Below the pieces are notes generated by a model. That model saw only the letters and a program-made list of their open reading frames with translations, did no database searches and was not told the DNA's origin. Shown here in pieces: positions 40,901-53,230 of a stretch of DNA of 64,000 bases. The number at the start of each line of letters is the position of its first letter. Position 1 is the stretch's first letter. Location: positions 15,404,945-15,468,944 of the forward strand of contig NC_043748.1 of assembly GCF_902148845.1 (NCBI RefSeq), in the 5' to 3' direction. Both the position numbers and the translations under genes were made by a program. The DNA is from Salarias fasciatus (Eukaryota > Chordata > Actinopteri > Blenniiformes > Blenniidae).

Positions 40901-41809
40901 ATGGATTGTATTGCTGGGTTTGACTCAGTCCAAAGATCACTTGTGATTGAGTAACACTGCCTAGACTGAGTAAATTGATTTTGATTGGTGTTGCAGGTTG
41001 ACTGCTGTAGCGATGACGAAGCTGTCAACGCTGGAATGCTTTGGTTTAACAACGAGAAACCAAAGAGATGTCGACGTTATATGAAACACAGATCCCGTAA
41101 GAGTTAACGAAAAAAAAACATTTCAGGCAAACTGCTCTTGAAATACAAGTAAGTTTTGCCTGAACAGTTAAATGTGCTGCTGAAACTGAAGTCTTGATAG
41201 CAATCTATTATGTGAGATTCACCTCCTTTCATCGCATTTGCTAAAACATGTTTAGATTGACCATTTTAATGTTGAGGTGTTGTTGGTGGCTATTTCTCCA
41301 CTTCAAAACCTTGAATAAAACTACATTTTTACATGACAATTTTACCATAAAATGTCTTGCGAAATGTCGTTAAACTGATCCATACACATCACAAACCTTA
41401 CCTACATATTGATAAGTACTAGAACCCCACTATACAATGTGCTAATTAAATAAAAAAATAACTTTTTGTCACTTGCATTGTAACTGCTTAACCCTAATTG
41501 AAGCACCATAAGACACTGCAGAGTAACACCCACAAACGACAACAACTGTTTTTTCCAATATTAAAGCATTTCCTTTAATTTCCTTTGGTGAGACTATAAC
41601 AAAATGTGACGAGTGACTCAATATGATTACTTACAAAATAAAGGATTAACAGAGGGTTTGTGAGATACTTTCACATTTTTCATTTTACAATCTTGTTTAT
41701 GAAGATAATCAGCCTCCATTCATCTTATGAAGATGAATGGATATTCTGGTTCCATGATCCAAAAAAACAACAAGTATTTGAGTTCAAAAACCAAGATGAA
41801 ACTGCCCTA

Positions 41810-41978
41810 AGGTGTAAATGTGAGTGTGTGTGTGCATGTTGATCTGTCTGTCTGTGTTCACCCTGCTATGGACTGGTGATCCATCCAGGGTTTACACTGC
41901 CTGCATCCATAGCCAGGGTTTGGATGCAGCGTCCCGCAGCGTTAAGTTGGATGAAGTGGTCAAAGATGGACAGATGGA
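41810..41978 (+). mobile_element. SINE tail fragment
   Basis: Contains AGGTGTAAATGTGAGTGTG, then CCCTGCTATGGACTGGTGAT, then CCATCCAGGGTTTACACTGC, and ends AAGATGGACAGATGG. This is the 3' half of the common fish SINE whose tail ends in GGATGGATGG. The tRNA-like head is missing. Confidence 0.6.
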
Positions 41979-44023
41979 GGAACTCTGATCAATGAAAGGA
42001 CTACATTTGAACAATACTATTTAATTCTATGTAAAAATGTAAACACTGAATGACAAAAGTCAAGATGAAATAAAATAAAACCTAATAAAGCTCAGCATTT
42101 AATATAAATATTTTTTTCTTTGATAATTAAAAATCAGTTAATAGGGACATTGTAAAATGAATGAATTGATTAATATTTATTTTAATATTGATAAATGATT
42201 ATTGCATAACTTTGAGGCCTATAGGGGTTTATTATCTGACAGAAGATAAATGTTTTAAAAACAGAAGCTTATTCAAAATATTAACTCATTTCACTGCTTA
42301 ATCATTCAAATGTTCCGTGTTTTTTCACAATAATCTCAATATGACAGTAAACACGCTTTGTAAAATCATATTATTCATACTGTTTATATTCCGAGACCTC
42401 TGACCTCCCGCACTGAGCCTGCAGTAGGCTGACAAACTATACAGTGGCGTCCTCTAGTGTACGTTTAGGGGATTCTGTGAAAAATCTTTGTGTAAAATCG
42501 AATACATTTATTTGAAGTACTTTTTGAATGTTTTCAGTTGAGCCCACATTAACTTTTACTTCTCATACTGAAACACTAAATGTTTTTGCAGTTGTGCTGG
42601 CACAAAAATGTTCATAATTATTGATCCCCGTTAATTTAACAGTTATTTCAAATGAATCACATGAATGAAATTGATTGTTAACGAAACAGTTTCTGAATAT
42701 TCCTTACAAATGAGTTTATTATTCCTTAGAATGAGTTATTTTGACTCTTTGAAAATGGACCAGATCAGTGGTGGATTTGTGTTTGGATCTCTGCAAGTGC
42801 TGAGAGTGATCCTTGTCGCCCTTTTTGCAGCATAGACAGTGAAAGTGGTGTACATTTATACTGATTTCAGTAAAAATATTTGTTCAAAGGTATAAAGGTT
42901 CAGTTTGTACAACGTCAGTCCTGTTTGTCTTTATTATTGCATTAGTATTCCATTCAGTTAATTTCCCACATGTGACAATTCATTTGTAACTTCCCAGTGT
43001 GCCTTCATATTCATGCATGAATTCAGCCCATAACATGACCTGGATAAATAATCAGTAATCAAATCAATGAATCCATCAAGGAAATAATTTACACATGGGA
43101 CAGAGAGAGAGCTGTTTAGAGAAAAGATTCCAAAATAACATGAGTTTAATTTTGTTTGGATTTAGAAGAATAGTTAATCAGATTCATTCTTCTCAAACTT
43201 TTTCTTTAGTTTCAATGGTATCTATAAATCCACCCTCGAACAACAACAAAAAAACACTTGAATCATCCGCAAATAAAACTTTTTTACATTTTAGAAACTT
43301 TGCAGATGTCACTTTTATAGGGTGGGGTGTCAAACATAAAGCCTGTGGGTCAAAACCTGCCCTTAAGAGGCTCCAATCTGACCTGATAAAATTGTGAAAA
43401 TTTCAAAGAAAACACTACATTTTTAAAACTAATTTCTTAGGAGTAGTGGACATAACACAACACTGAGATCTGAGCTGCTACCATGAACCATGAGAAACAG
43501 CAACCTGATTGCATGCAAACCCAAGCATTAGCCTCAAAGTGATGCTGCTAGGATGTTTTCGTAAAAAATATCCATAATGCAAATAAATTTAAAGTTTTTT
43601 GGGACATTTCACTGTATTTTGCATCATTCATACTGGCATTATGGTTATATTGTAATAATTTTATTGAAATACCAATATTTACATTGTGTATACTCTGAGC
43701 AGCAAAAAAGAGGACGTTTAAATTTAAGGCTTTCAAGGAACTTTTTCTGGTCTGCTCCACTCCAAATGAAATTGGGCTAAAATGTGTTTTGACAGCTTTG
43801 CTGTGAGGATGAGGCGTTTAAGACCCAATACTGACCCCTGGAGGACGCCTCCAAAGTTTAGTTTACACCATTTCAAAAGAAGAAAACTCAACATCTGTGC
43901 ATGCAAACAATCAAAGAAAGAACACGGTTTCATGCTTTATTCTGTGCATTTTTTCGGGCACTTTTCTGAATATTATTGTGTTTCTTTTGACCGAAATTTG
44001 TGTGACATGTCTCTTTAAAGCTT

Positions 44024-44064
44024 GCGGAAGTGACGTCACCGCGGCCTCTCTGTGCGTGACGTCG
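44024..44064 (+). promoter_or_regulatory. aimp2 promoter: ETS/CRE composite plus second CRE-like site
   Basis: GCGGAAGTGACGTCACCGC at 44024-44042 joins an ETS core (CGGAAGTG) with a palindromic CRE (TGACGTCA, 44031-44038). TGACGTCG follows at 44057-44064. There is no TATA box. The pattern is typical of vertebrate housekeeping promoters, and the aimp2 start codon lies 100-140 bases downstream. Confidence 0.7.
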
Positions 44065-44166
44065 GCTCTGTGGTAGCTGCTGCTGCCGCCTGTCAACACA
44101 TTTGAGCCGCAGAAAGTGGCTGCGATTAAATCAGTGTTTCTGACAGCGCGCCGACTGTCCTCCACC

Positions 44167-47100
44167 ATGCCCATGTACCAGGTAAAGCCCGTCTGCTCGA
44201 CTGACTTAAAGATCGATTTGCCAACGTGCATGTACAAGATACCAAATATCCACACGCCGAAGGGGAACGGCTGCAGCTCCGAGCACGCGCTCCAGGTAAT
44301 GGCGAAACTAATCACATTTCGATACTTTTTATGGCACAATTACTTTTATTTTGAGTTAGTAAACTAGCGTATTTGTGTTGTTGCTGTTCTCCATTCTTTA
44401 TGTTTATCACGTTTTGATAGAATTCACACCATGCCTGATGCTCGAGCTGTCCTCGGCTAAGCTAGCTGTCTAAGCTAACAATGTGCACTTTCATTTGTGG
44501 CTGATGCAACAATCACAGCTTCTCAGATCATAAAATTAAAAATCTGTATTTTTGAAACTATGTATGTGCCCAGCATTGACGAGACGGCGTATCTCTACAT
44601 TTTACTGTATTTAGTATTATTCTAAAGTGTTGACGTGTGAACACTCAAGGCGTGGTTAAGCCCTGTCACAGCTTTATGCAATTTTATTTTCAAGAATATA
44701 ATAGCTGTCAGCTAATTTTTCAACAGTTTTATGAATTAACATCGATTTAGATCAAGAGTAGCATCACACAGTTGTTTATATATGTTTCACACCTTGGATT
44801 CTTTTCATTGTATGAATTTTGCTTTTGAGGGATTCATTAGCTCACTTCACTTGTTACATGGCATGCTTCCATTAATATTTGAGTCTTTCTCCTTCATTTA
44901 TTGTCTTAATGTACTGCACCCACCCATTAATAATGCGACTTGGCAATTGGAACCCAATATAATTTTATCTCCACTTGCCCTCAGCACTTTTGATAAAATA
45001 AAAAAAAATGTTTGGTTGATCTAGAAGTTGTTTTCCATTCTCTCTAGGCATGTACATAAATGTAAGGTCACAGGTAGCAGCTCTTATGTTTCCATCACTG
45101 CTGCTGTGTCAACTAAAACCTTCTGCAACTCCTTTGCAGTCACAGTAAAAGTTGCTTTGCCTGTCATTCCTGATGATTATGCAGTTTCATTTAGGCTTGT
45201 TCTTGATTACTAAGATTTCACCTAAACCTCCACAGTTTTCCTTGTTTGTCTTTTCACAGTTATAGTTTGAACAATGAGATTTGCATGTTTGAGCATCAGA
45301 GTATATTTTAGTAAGATTGTAATGCATTGTATGAGTCAGTGAGCTTAAGTTTAAGGTCTTCATTCAGTTGGATAGAAAATCCTGCTGTTGTGGAACATTA
45401 TCGAGTTTGTTAAGGAATAATGAAGATATTAAGCCTGAGAATTGTCAACTCTCTGCTTGTGATGGGCGTGATCGCCCATTTTAAAAGTCACAGTGAGTTG
45501 AAGCTTATAACTGAGTATTGAAGTTTGGCAGCTTTGTTGGAGGAAGAATGCAGATGATTCATTCCAGCTGTCAATGTCACAACAGAGAAAGATTGTGCTT
45601 TGGTATTAGAAGTAAGGCTGGTTGGGAAATAGCTGCTTCAGTGGCACTAAAACACTACTGTACTTTTCCACTATTAGTTTCTGAACGTAAAGCCTTGCAT
45701 GCAACAGTGTAATCTGATGTTTCCAAGATATACTGCATCTGGTCTTTCTCATATTTTACACAACTATAGTTTCCATATAGATAGACATTACTAAGATGCA
45801 AATTACATTTGAAGACACTCACTCTTTGATACACAAAATTGATGCAGGAGTTTGCTCAAATTGTTCTCACTCAGTCAAACTTTCATGACACATTCAGTCA
45901 TTTTTTTTTCTTTCCCCACTCTGTTCGTACAGAATGGCGAGGTGGATTCAGCAGTCAAAGCTCTGGAGGCCCGGCAGGATGAGATCATGAGGAAGCTGTA
46001 CGAGCTGAAGGCAGCAGTGGAAGGCCTGGCCAAGACGGTGACGACCCCTGATGCTGATCTGGACCTGACGGTCAGCAGCAGCCTCTCGTCCCAGAGCTCC
46101 TGCTTCAAAGGCACCACAGACCTGGACATGCAACTGGGCAAGGTGAGGCACAGAGGACCGATCCATCCACAGTATGGCCGAGGGGGCCGCTGTGCCTCAG
46201 CTGGTAGAGCGGGTTGTCTCTCAGTTGGAAGTTTGCAGACTTGATTTCCCTTATGTCGACCTGTTCTGGAGCAAGATACTGAACCCCAAATTGCTCCCAG
46301 TGGATGGACTGAACGCCTTGCATGGGGACTTCTTTCACTGGTGTGTGAACGTGTCTAACATTGTAAAGTTCTTTGGGGAAAAGCGCTTTATAAGAACTCT
46401 ATTTACCAGTTCCATAGCTGAAGTTCATGCTTGGTCTCTTAAAGAGCATGCCATGTGCTGATAGTATTTTCGTTAAGTGTTTTCCTTCCATGCTGTTCTG
46501 ATCACACCCTGAATGTTCCTGTTGTTTGAAGTCATAAAACACTGCTATGCATGTAGAACCTGCTCATATTGGCATTTGTATGAGATCAATGAGAGGGTGC
46601 GTACAGATCGCTTACCTGTTTTTGTGTACTGTGACAAAGCTGCAGCACAGAAATGTAAGGTGGTGTTTATCTTCTTGTGTCACAAGGACATTGGCGCCCT
46701 CCGCGACATCGTCATAAACGCCAACCCGACGCAGCCTCCTCTGACCCTGCTGGTGCTCCACAGTCTGCTGTGTCAGCGCTACCGCGTGCTGTCCACCGTT
46801 CATGTCCACTCCTCCGTCTCCGGCGTGCCACCACAGCTGCTGTCTTGTCTCGGCCCACGGCACGCAGACAGCTACGCCCGTCACATGTTCCAGCTGGGCT
46901 TCACCCTCATATGGAAAGATGGTAACCTAACTTTATTGATACAGCACGTTACACGCAGTTCGGTCCAGTTTTAAGTGCTTAATTTGTAAACTGATAACAA
47001 GACAAATGAAAAAATAAGAAAAAAGGTCTTTTTAAAGGGTAAATTAGGTGTGACTATTGAAATGAAGACAACTAAACAAGATAGACTGTTATTCATTTCA

Positions 47101-48154
47101 AATGACATCCATCATGTCAATAAGCATCGGTAACTCTGCAGATCAGTTGACACACTGACAGTGAACCAGCAGAGTTGATGTGCAACAACTATGCTGTTTA
47201 GTAGCATGTGAAAGTGCGTAGGTGTTTCTTTTTGCTCCGTTTTTCAAATATTATGAAACTAATTACCACACCATTCACTTTGTCAGACTAATTAGAGCAA
47301 GCAGTCACAACTATAATCAGACATGGAGCCATTTGAGTAGGTGTTTGGCTACGCTGCTGTGTGATTAAAAGGGGGACCTTGTTGAGTGATGGCTGCAATT
47401 TAATTATCAAGCAGCAAGTAACAAAAATCACAGCAACAAAGCCACTTTTTCCTCAAACTGAACATGTAAAATAGGAACGTGAGATTAAAATAAACTGGTA
47501 ATATCCTTGAGTGAGTGCTCTCTCACCCTTCCAGAAAGTGTTGTCTTCACTTTATGTGAGCGAGCATATTGCCACAGTGGATTTGGCACCAATTATACAC
47601 TGACTGCTCTTCCTGCCACAGTCTGAGCAGATGGGGGTTAAGTGGAATAAAAGGCCAGTGGGATTCAAACAAGCAAACTTCTGATGAGGAGTTTGCTTCC
47701 CTAACCTTTGTAAATGCCATCCAAATGGTTACCTCGTTTGTGACGTCTGCTTCTTGCATCCACAGTTCCAAAACTGCAGATGAAGTTCAGCGTCCAGAAC
47801 ATGTGTCCCATCGAAGGCGAGGCCAGCGTGGCACGCTTCCTCTTCAAGCTGCTGGCTCCCTACCCCAGCGACCCGGCCGTGGCCACACTGGTGGACAGCT
47901 GGGTGGATACGGCTTTCTTCCAGTTGGCGGAGGGCAGCGCCAAGGAGCGCGCCGCCGTCCTGCGGGCCCTCAACTCCGCCCTGGGCCGCACCCCCTGGCT
48001 GTCGGGCTCGGAGTTCACCCTGGCGGACGTGGCCTGCTACTGCTGCGTGCTGCGCAGCGGCTCGGCCTCCGCTGCACCCGCCAACGTCCAGCGCTGGATC
48101 AAGTCCTGCGAGAACCTAGGCCACTTCAGCCCCGCCAAGCTGCTCCTGCAATGA
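44167..48154 (+). CDS. aimp2: aminoacyl-tRNA synthetase complex-interacting multifunctional protein 2 (p38)
   Basis: Coding exons are 44167-44295, 45933-46142, 46687-46921 and 47766-48154, giving 320 codons plus stop, the same length as human AIMP2. Residues 1-43 start MPMYQVKP and contain [12 protein letters not shown], the N-terminal synthetase-binding segment. Exon 2 (44-113) has the coiled coil [20 protein letters not shown], then TPDADLDLT. Exons 3-4 give the thioredoxin-like and GST-C-like domains ([38 protein letters not shown]-like [28 protein letters not shown]). It scaffolds the multi-tRNA synthetase complex in the cytosol. The start matches the human N-terminus; an open frame continues upstream without a better ATG. 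Exon 4 is strikingly GC-rich. ATTAAA at 48572 is the likely poly(A) signal. Confidence 0.97.
44296..45932 (+). other. aimp2 intron 1
   Basis: AT-rich phase-0 intron of 1.6 kb, no insert recognised. Confidence 0.8.
46183..46409 (+). mobile_element. near full-length tRNA-derived SINE in aimp2 intron 2
   Basis: Begins with a tRNA-like head (GTGCCTCAGCTGGTAGAGCG as box A, TTTGCAGACTTGATTT as a degraded box B). The body follows with GGAGCAAGATACTGAACCCC, AAATTGCTCCCAGTGGATGG, CGCCTTGCATGG and GTGTGTGAACGTG. The tail TTGTAAAGTTCTTTGGGG, then AAAAGCGCTTTATAAG, is the typical 3' end of a widespread fish SINE. It starts about 40 bases after the exon 2 donor site and lies in the same sense as aimp2. 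Confidence 0.8.
46922..47765 (+). other. aimp2 intron 3
   Basis: AT-rich phase-1 intron of 0.8 kb; nothing else recognised in it. Confidence 0.8.
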
Positions 48155-48599
48155 CCAGGGCTATTCAGGGAGGCAAAGTGAGAGAAGGGCATTAGAATAA
48201 CTAAATATCCCGGCCTTGTCTGGAACTCATTGCAATGCTTCCTCTCTTACTGTAACTTCTTGCTGACCGTGCTCAGTAGAAGCGATGTGGATGAATTTAT
48301 CCTCGCCATGCTGCTTTTATACAACAGATTTTAAAGCTATATTTTGTAAGGGAGGAAGCATGACAGCACCGTCAAGACGGGCTCGGTGAGGATTAAATCA
48401 ACTATACTGACAGAGTTCGAGACAAACGCACTGTACACCTTCCACCCACTTTGTGCCTAACACAGTCCTGTTCTGATTATGTGTGTGTGTCAATGTATGG
48501 TGATGGGTATTACGATGTGTTGGGAAGAAAAAACAAGAGTAATACTTTGTACCATTCATTTTTCTGAAATCATTAAAAAAAACTTATACTTTGTTCAAC

Positions 48600-50640
48600 T
48601 GTTGAACTCTGGCCTTTTTTTCTAATCAGACTGTCTTCATCGGTTCAGTCTTTCTAAATCCATAGATCCAGACAGACTGGTCAAATTATTACATTCTATT
48701 AATGTAGTACCATTAACATGTCGGAGCATCCAGAAGATTGTTTGTAAATTAGTGAAATATGTAAACTGACGTACAGTTACAGGTCATCTGAGGATTTGGC
48801 CCAGATTTTAATCCTCAACCTTCTCAGCAGAAGGTTGGAGCAGGAGCCCACTTCCAGTTAATAAATGTAATGGTGGGAAGTAAGTGAACTCTCAACCTTC
48901 ATTGAAGTGCACATCTTTGTCCAACAGATGGCGGGATTGACATTTATTGATAGTGTTTGCCACCCAGACATTAACTTCATTCCACAGTTCCATGGAGCTG
49001 CACCTCCTGCCACTCCACATACAGTGAAAGGTGAGAAGCACCAGGAAGGGAGGGAGCTTTCACTGGATGTCAGTGATTTAACCAATCATACTGCAGGTTT
49101 TGGAAGAGCTACTGTTATGGGACATAATATTTGTAGTGAGGAAAGTCTAAATCTATATTAGTGCTCAGAGTGACCTGAGAGAGTCTTCACTAAAATTTTA
49201 AGCCTATAATCTTAAAGTAGAAATTGTTTTAGCCTCCCTCAGACTGGGGACTGGAATTTCCCTGCTGCGAGACTGCTGGAGGAAAATCTAATCAAATTTG
49301 ATCTAATCTAACTGGTTCTACAAGCGTCCTGCCAGTGAAATGCTTGTATAGTAAAAGTATATTTCATCTTACACCAACCTGAAGTTCCCACAGAAACTCT
49401 TTCACACAGTATACTTGCTCATTATGGAAGAGTTTGTATAAAAAAAGTAAAAAATAAAATCAAAATTCAGCTGCATTTCTTAACTATAATACTGTATTTC
49501 CCTCTCTAGCTGCAATCTTTTACCTCCAGACATTCACTGTGTTCTTTTCCTGCAATCAGTTGTTCGAGCTGCATGTTCCCCTCTTATCAGCTGATGTGTG
49601 GTTGAATAGCATCCCAACTCCCTGCCTACCACAGAGAATAGATTCTGGAGCAGTGGATTTACACAGCAGTCCACTGCTGGCGGGTTTTAAATGTCTGTCT
49701 AATCCTTCCTCGCCGCTGAAGACTAAATCACTGAGAAGCACATAGCTGGAATCTACTTTTGGAGTCATACATGCGAGAAAAAAAAAAAAAAAAAGAATCT
49801 CAAGGTTTGTTTTTTTTTTTTCATGTTCTGGGTTGGTTTTGCATTTTCACGAGTGCCATGTTTTTGACAGCTCGGGTCCAGACAGAATGTGTGTATGGCT
49901 GTGTGTTTGTATTCTCTGACAGCCTCCTGTTGGTCTCCAGGCAGCTGTCTGACAAGACGAAAGCTCGTAGCTGACATCTGGGCACATGGCAAGGAATACA
50001 CGTGGGACGCTGCAGCACTGGAATTTTGGTGTTTGCACGCTTCTCTCTCGTCTTCACAGAAACACAAACCCACAACGCCGCTGAAGCAGCAATCACTATC
50101 CGTTGACGCAGTCGGCGCTGCGAGCAAAGAAGACAGCTGATCTAATTCCATCACTAATCTGATTACTTCCGGCTTCGATCAGCTTCTATAGGAGGAAAAA
50201 AAAAAAAAAGTGACACAAAAACAAAAGGGCCTCTTTTCCTGGTCTCTTTATATATGATATAAAACATACAGACAGGAAATGCATTCTCATTGAACAGCTG
50301 TAGAAAAAGACACTGGCATAACCGGAAAACAAAGATCACATCAGTTGAACCCTGTGGCTACTGCAAATCACAACAAATAGCACAGATAGAGAGATGCTTC
50401 TGTCAGTCCATTCAGTCTGAATGTCATCATCTGCGATTGTCAATTTCCTTTTTTTTTTGTTTTTTCTACTCAACAAGCCATTCTGGAGTGATAGATGCAC
50501 AATATTCCAATCGAACAGGTAGAAGAGGAACATTAGAAAACATGTCGGGGCTAAAGTGCCTAATACGAGATAGAACTGTTATGATTTTTAGCACAATGTG
50601 GTTTGATTCTGCATCAATCAAAAGGCAGAGAACGAATCAC
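48600..50640. other. spacer between aimp2 and the hAT-type gene
   Basis: The spacer between the converging 3' ends of the two genes. No further gene is recognised; the sequence has several A and T runs of 10-16 bases. Confidence 0.6.
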
Positions 50641-50651
50641 CAGTGACGCAT

Positions 50652-52877
50652 TCACTCAGTCGCCAAGGAGCACACGCTGCTGTTGTATCTCAGGAGCTGA
50701 ATCCGTTCAAAGTAGTCGTCCGTCAGAAAGTTCCTCTGCGACGTGACCAGGTTGCCTTTCTGACTGAAGAGACGCTGCACGGGGGCCGTGGACGGCAGGG
50801 TGGTGTTGTACTTCAGGAAAAGCTGCTTCACTCTTGGGAAATCCTGCAGACACTCCAGGCTCTTCCCGGTTCCTTCCACGTACTTCCGGATCTCCTCCAT
50901 CACTCCCCGCTGCTTGATGGGAGTGGTGGGCTTCACAGACCCGTAGCTGAAGAAGTCGTCCTCGGACACGATGGTGGACAGGTTCCGACTGGTGTTTGCT
51001 TCGGTTTCACTGCACAGGTCCACCTGAGATGCCTCCGTGGCCAGCAGGGAGCACATGTCCTCTCTCTCGGAAGCGGCCATCCACCACAGGCGGAACTGAG
51101 GAGTCGTCGCCGTCGCAATCTTCGCCTCCGTGCTCGCAAAGAGCTCCTGGAAACGCACGTCGATCGCCATGACGATGGCACTGATGACCTCCCCAAAGTA
51201 GTTTGCCGCGTCTTTCTGCTCATTGAGTTTGTTCTTCAGACTGAGGACGGTGGGGATAACCAGGCCCAGGTAGCACTTCTGCTCCGCCTGGAAAAGTTCA
51301 AGTGCAAAAGCCAGCGGGTGGAAAACAGTCACATACTCCTTCAGGAAGGCCATCTCCTCTGGCTGCAAGCGAGGGACCTCCAGGCGGGCGCAGAGCTCCG
51401 TCAGCTCCCGCTCGCTGAGAGAGACGACCTTCTGCATAGCACAGTACTCCACATTCCAGCGGATGACGGCGGGGACAAAAAGCGCCATCTTGCCAATCTC
51501 CTCCGCGGCGTCCATTCCCACCTGGAGATGGTGGCATTTGTTCCAGATGGAGAACACCTTGGCCATGGCGCTGTAATGCAGCTGGCACATGGGCCCCTGC
51601 GACACCGACTGCCAGAAGTCCTCTGTGATGATTTGCTCCAAGGTGTGTGACGCACAGCGCTGGACGGCGGGCAAAAATAGGAGCATGTCCTGCTCAGGTT
51701 CACCCTCAAGCACGCTGCTCACATTCTCATAGTACCCAATGTCATCATCACTCTCCTGGCTGTCCGCAACAAACTCTTTGAATACGCTGGTAAATGGGCT
51801 GCCATTGTCAGTGACCGTGGTCTGAACTTTACTTTCAATGTTGTACGCCACATGGATGTCGTGTATCCGCGAGGCTATGGTGTCGTATGTGAGCCGGCCC
51901 TGCAGCCGCGAGAACCCCAAAGCGGCAGATTTCCTCTCCAGAGAATCCTGATCGATCCAGTGGCAGGTCATCCCGAAGAAGCTCCTGTTGTTGGCTGACC
52001 AGATGTCCGCTGTGGTGCACACGTACTGGATGTTGCTGAGCTTCGCCATCAGCACCTCTCGCATCCGGGAGAAGTTCTGGTCCACCTTGGTGAACAGAGT
52101 CACCCTGTTCATGCATTTCAGCCCTTCAGTCAACCCCATGACCAGCTTCTTGAAGCCAGGCTGCTCCAGCAAATAAAACGACTGGCAGTCCTCCACGATG
52201 AAGTTAAAGATGAGATCATCAATCTTGGACTGGGTCAGGCATTTGGAGATGATTTCTGCCTTCAGCTTCTTGAGTTGGAAATGCCTGCTTTCCTCGCCAT
52301 TGAATTCCTCCCTCTTTCTCCCCCTCTTGGCGTCGGGCCTGGCTTCGCAACCCAAGTGTGTTCTCTGAAAAAGACAACAAAGCGCCAGAGAGATTTCATG
52401 TCACTTTCTGGAGGTGCGCCATTTGGATGTCCCGACTTTCCACCAGTTTGCAAACTTTCACAACAGACAGACACACTCAGAATAAGTCGGATACGATGCA
52501 GAGCGGTTTGTGTTCTGTGCAGCCTGACGTGAAAAAAAGGAGCCTCCAGCAGCGCCACGGCTTGGCATGCAGCGACAATGTAACGTTATTAATCACGAGG
52601 GCTGCTGTTCATTCATCCACTCTTTCAAACATTAACACACAGAGCACAGGACAGCTTCACAGGGATATCACTCTCTCTAACTTACGTCTAAATGCTTCTT
52701 AAGGTTTGATGTGGATGTTTTCGACGTGGACAGCAGGTTAACCCTCGGTAAACACAGATTACACTGGACGATGATATTCTTTCCTTGATCTGCCTTGTAC
52801 GTGAAATGGTGGCGATAACGCCAAGTATTAATGGCCGATTTTGTCTCGCCGGTGGGCTCGTGGTGATCCACATCCAT
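50652..52877 (-). CDS. hAT-superfamily (ZBED-type) transposase gene, intact, two exons
   Basis: Exon 1 is 52877-52686 and exon 2 is 52364-50652, with a 321-base phase-0 intron (GTAAGT ... TTTTTCAG), giving 634 codons plus stop without interruption. Exon 1 encodes a BED zinc finger: TWRYRHHFTY, QCNLC, then KKHLD joined by the splice to RTH, supplying the second His. Exon 2 has the hAT RNase H-like core: TTADIWSANNRSFFG (first Asp), VTDNGSPF (second Asp), RCASHTL (CxxH) and IRWNVEY (RW motif). It ends with the dimerisation region APVQRLFSQKGNLVTSQRN. In that motif hAT enzymes normally have Glu (SER/VER-x-FS), here Gln. Terminal inverted repeats were not found, so this is either a recent element whose ends I missed or a domesticated gene. 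Function unknown. Confidence 0.9.
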
Positions 52878-53230
52878 GCCGGACGTTACCTCCACTGTAA
52901 CCGACGTCTTGAAATATGAAAAAGTAGCGTAATCAGATTTAGTAATCGTGATTACACGTAAAGTAACGATGGCGGTAGAGAGATCCTCATGAAAAAGGGG
53001 CAGGCCTTTGTCTGGATGCTGCGCGCTGAACTAAACAAGGAGCAGCCCGTGACGCCATCTTTCAAGTTTCACGCATGCGTATTAATGACCATTTGCCGTG
53101 AAGTGGCACACTGCGCATGCGCATTACCGCACAGGGCGCCCGTGTGATGACGCGGTCGTCTGATCCTTGTTATTATTTTTTGCATTGAAGGCAGCGCTTT
53201 AAACAGGATTCTCATTTCCTCCTGAGTTGC
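52878..53230 (-). promoter_or_regulatory. CpG-bearing upstream region of the hAT-type gene with NRF1 palindrome
   Basis: TGCGCATGCGCA at 53112-53123 is a perfect palindromic NRF1 site, about 240 bases above the start codon, in CpG-rich sequence. Nearer the gene, GTAATCAGATTTAGTAATCG and GATTACACGTAAAGTAACG at 52929-52968 resemble the GTAATCAGATTAC-type subterminal sequence of fish hAT elements. Whether it drives transcription is inference. Confidence 0.5.

Larger units (their letters stand above)
36531..44015. other. gene-free interval between the parvalbumin array and aimp2
   Basis: About 7.5 kb without a supported gene. It contains a CAA repeat (37959-37985), A-rich runs and an old SINE tail (41810-41978). 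A 158-codon frame at 39240-39716 (minus) has no family signature. Sequence around 39.2-39.9 kb is less AT-rich than its surroundings and could be conserved non-coding DNA, which I cannot test here. Confidence 0.6.

Noticed and set aside
42443-42460. CTCF-like CACTAGAGGACGC on the minus strand
   Set aside because: Two mismatches in the core, including one in the GGC, so too weak to list.
46183-46260. tRNA-like sequence in aimp2 intron 2
   Set aside because: Box A and a degraded box B are present but no cloverleaf forms; it is the head of a SINE, not a tRNA gene.
50643-51650. 335-codon frame on the plus strand
   Set aside because: It lies entirely antisense to the intact hAT-type transposase exon, has no family signature, and is a shadow of that GC-rich coding strand.
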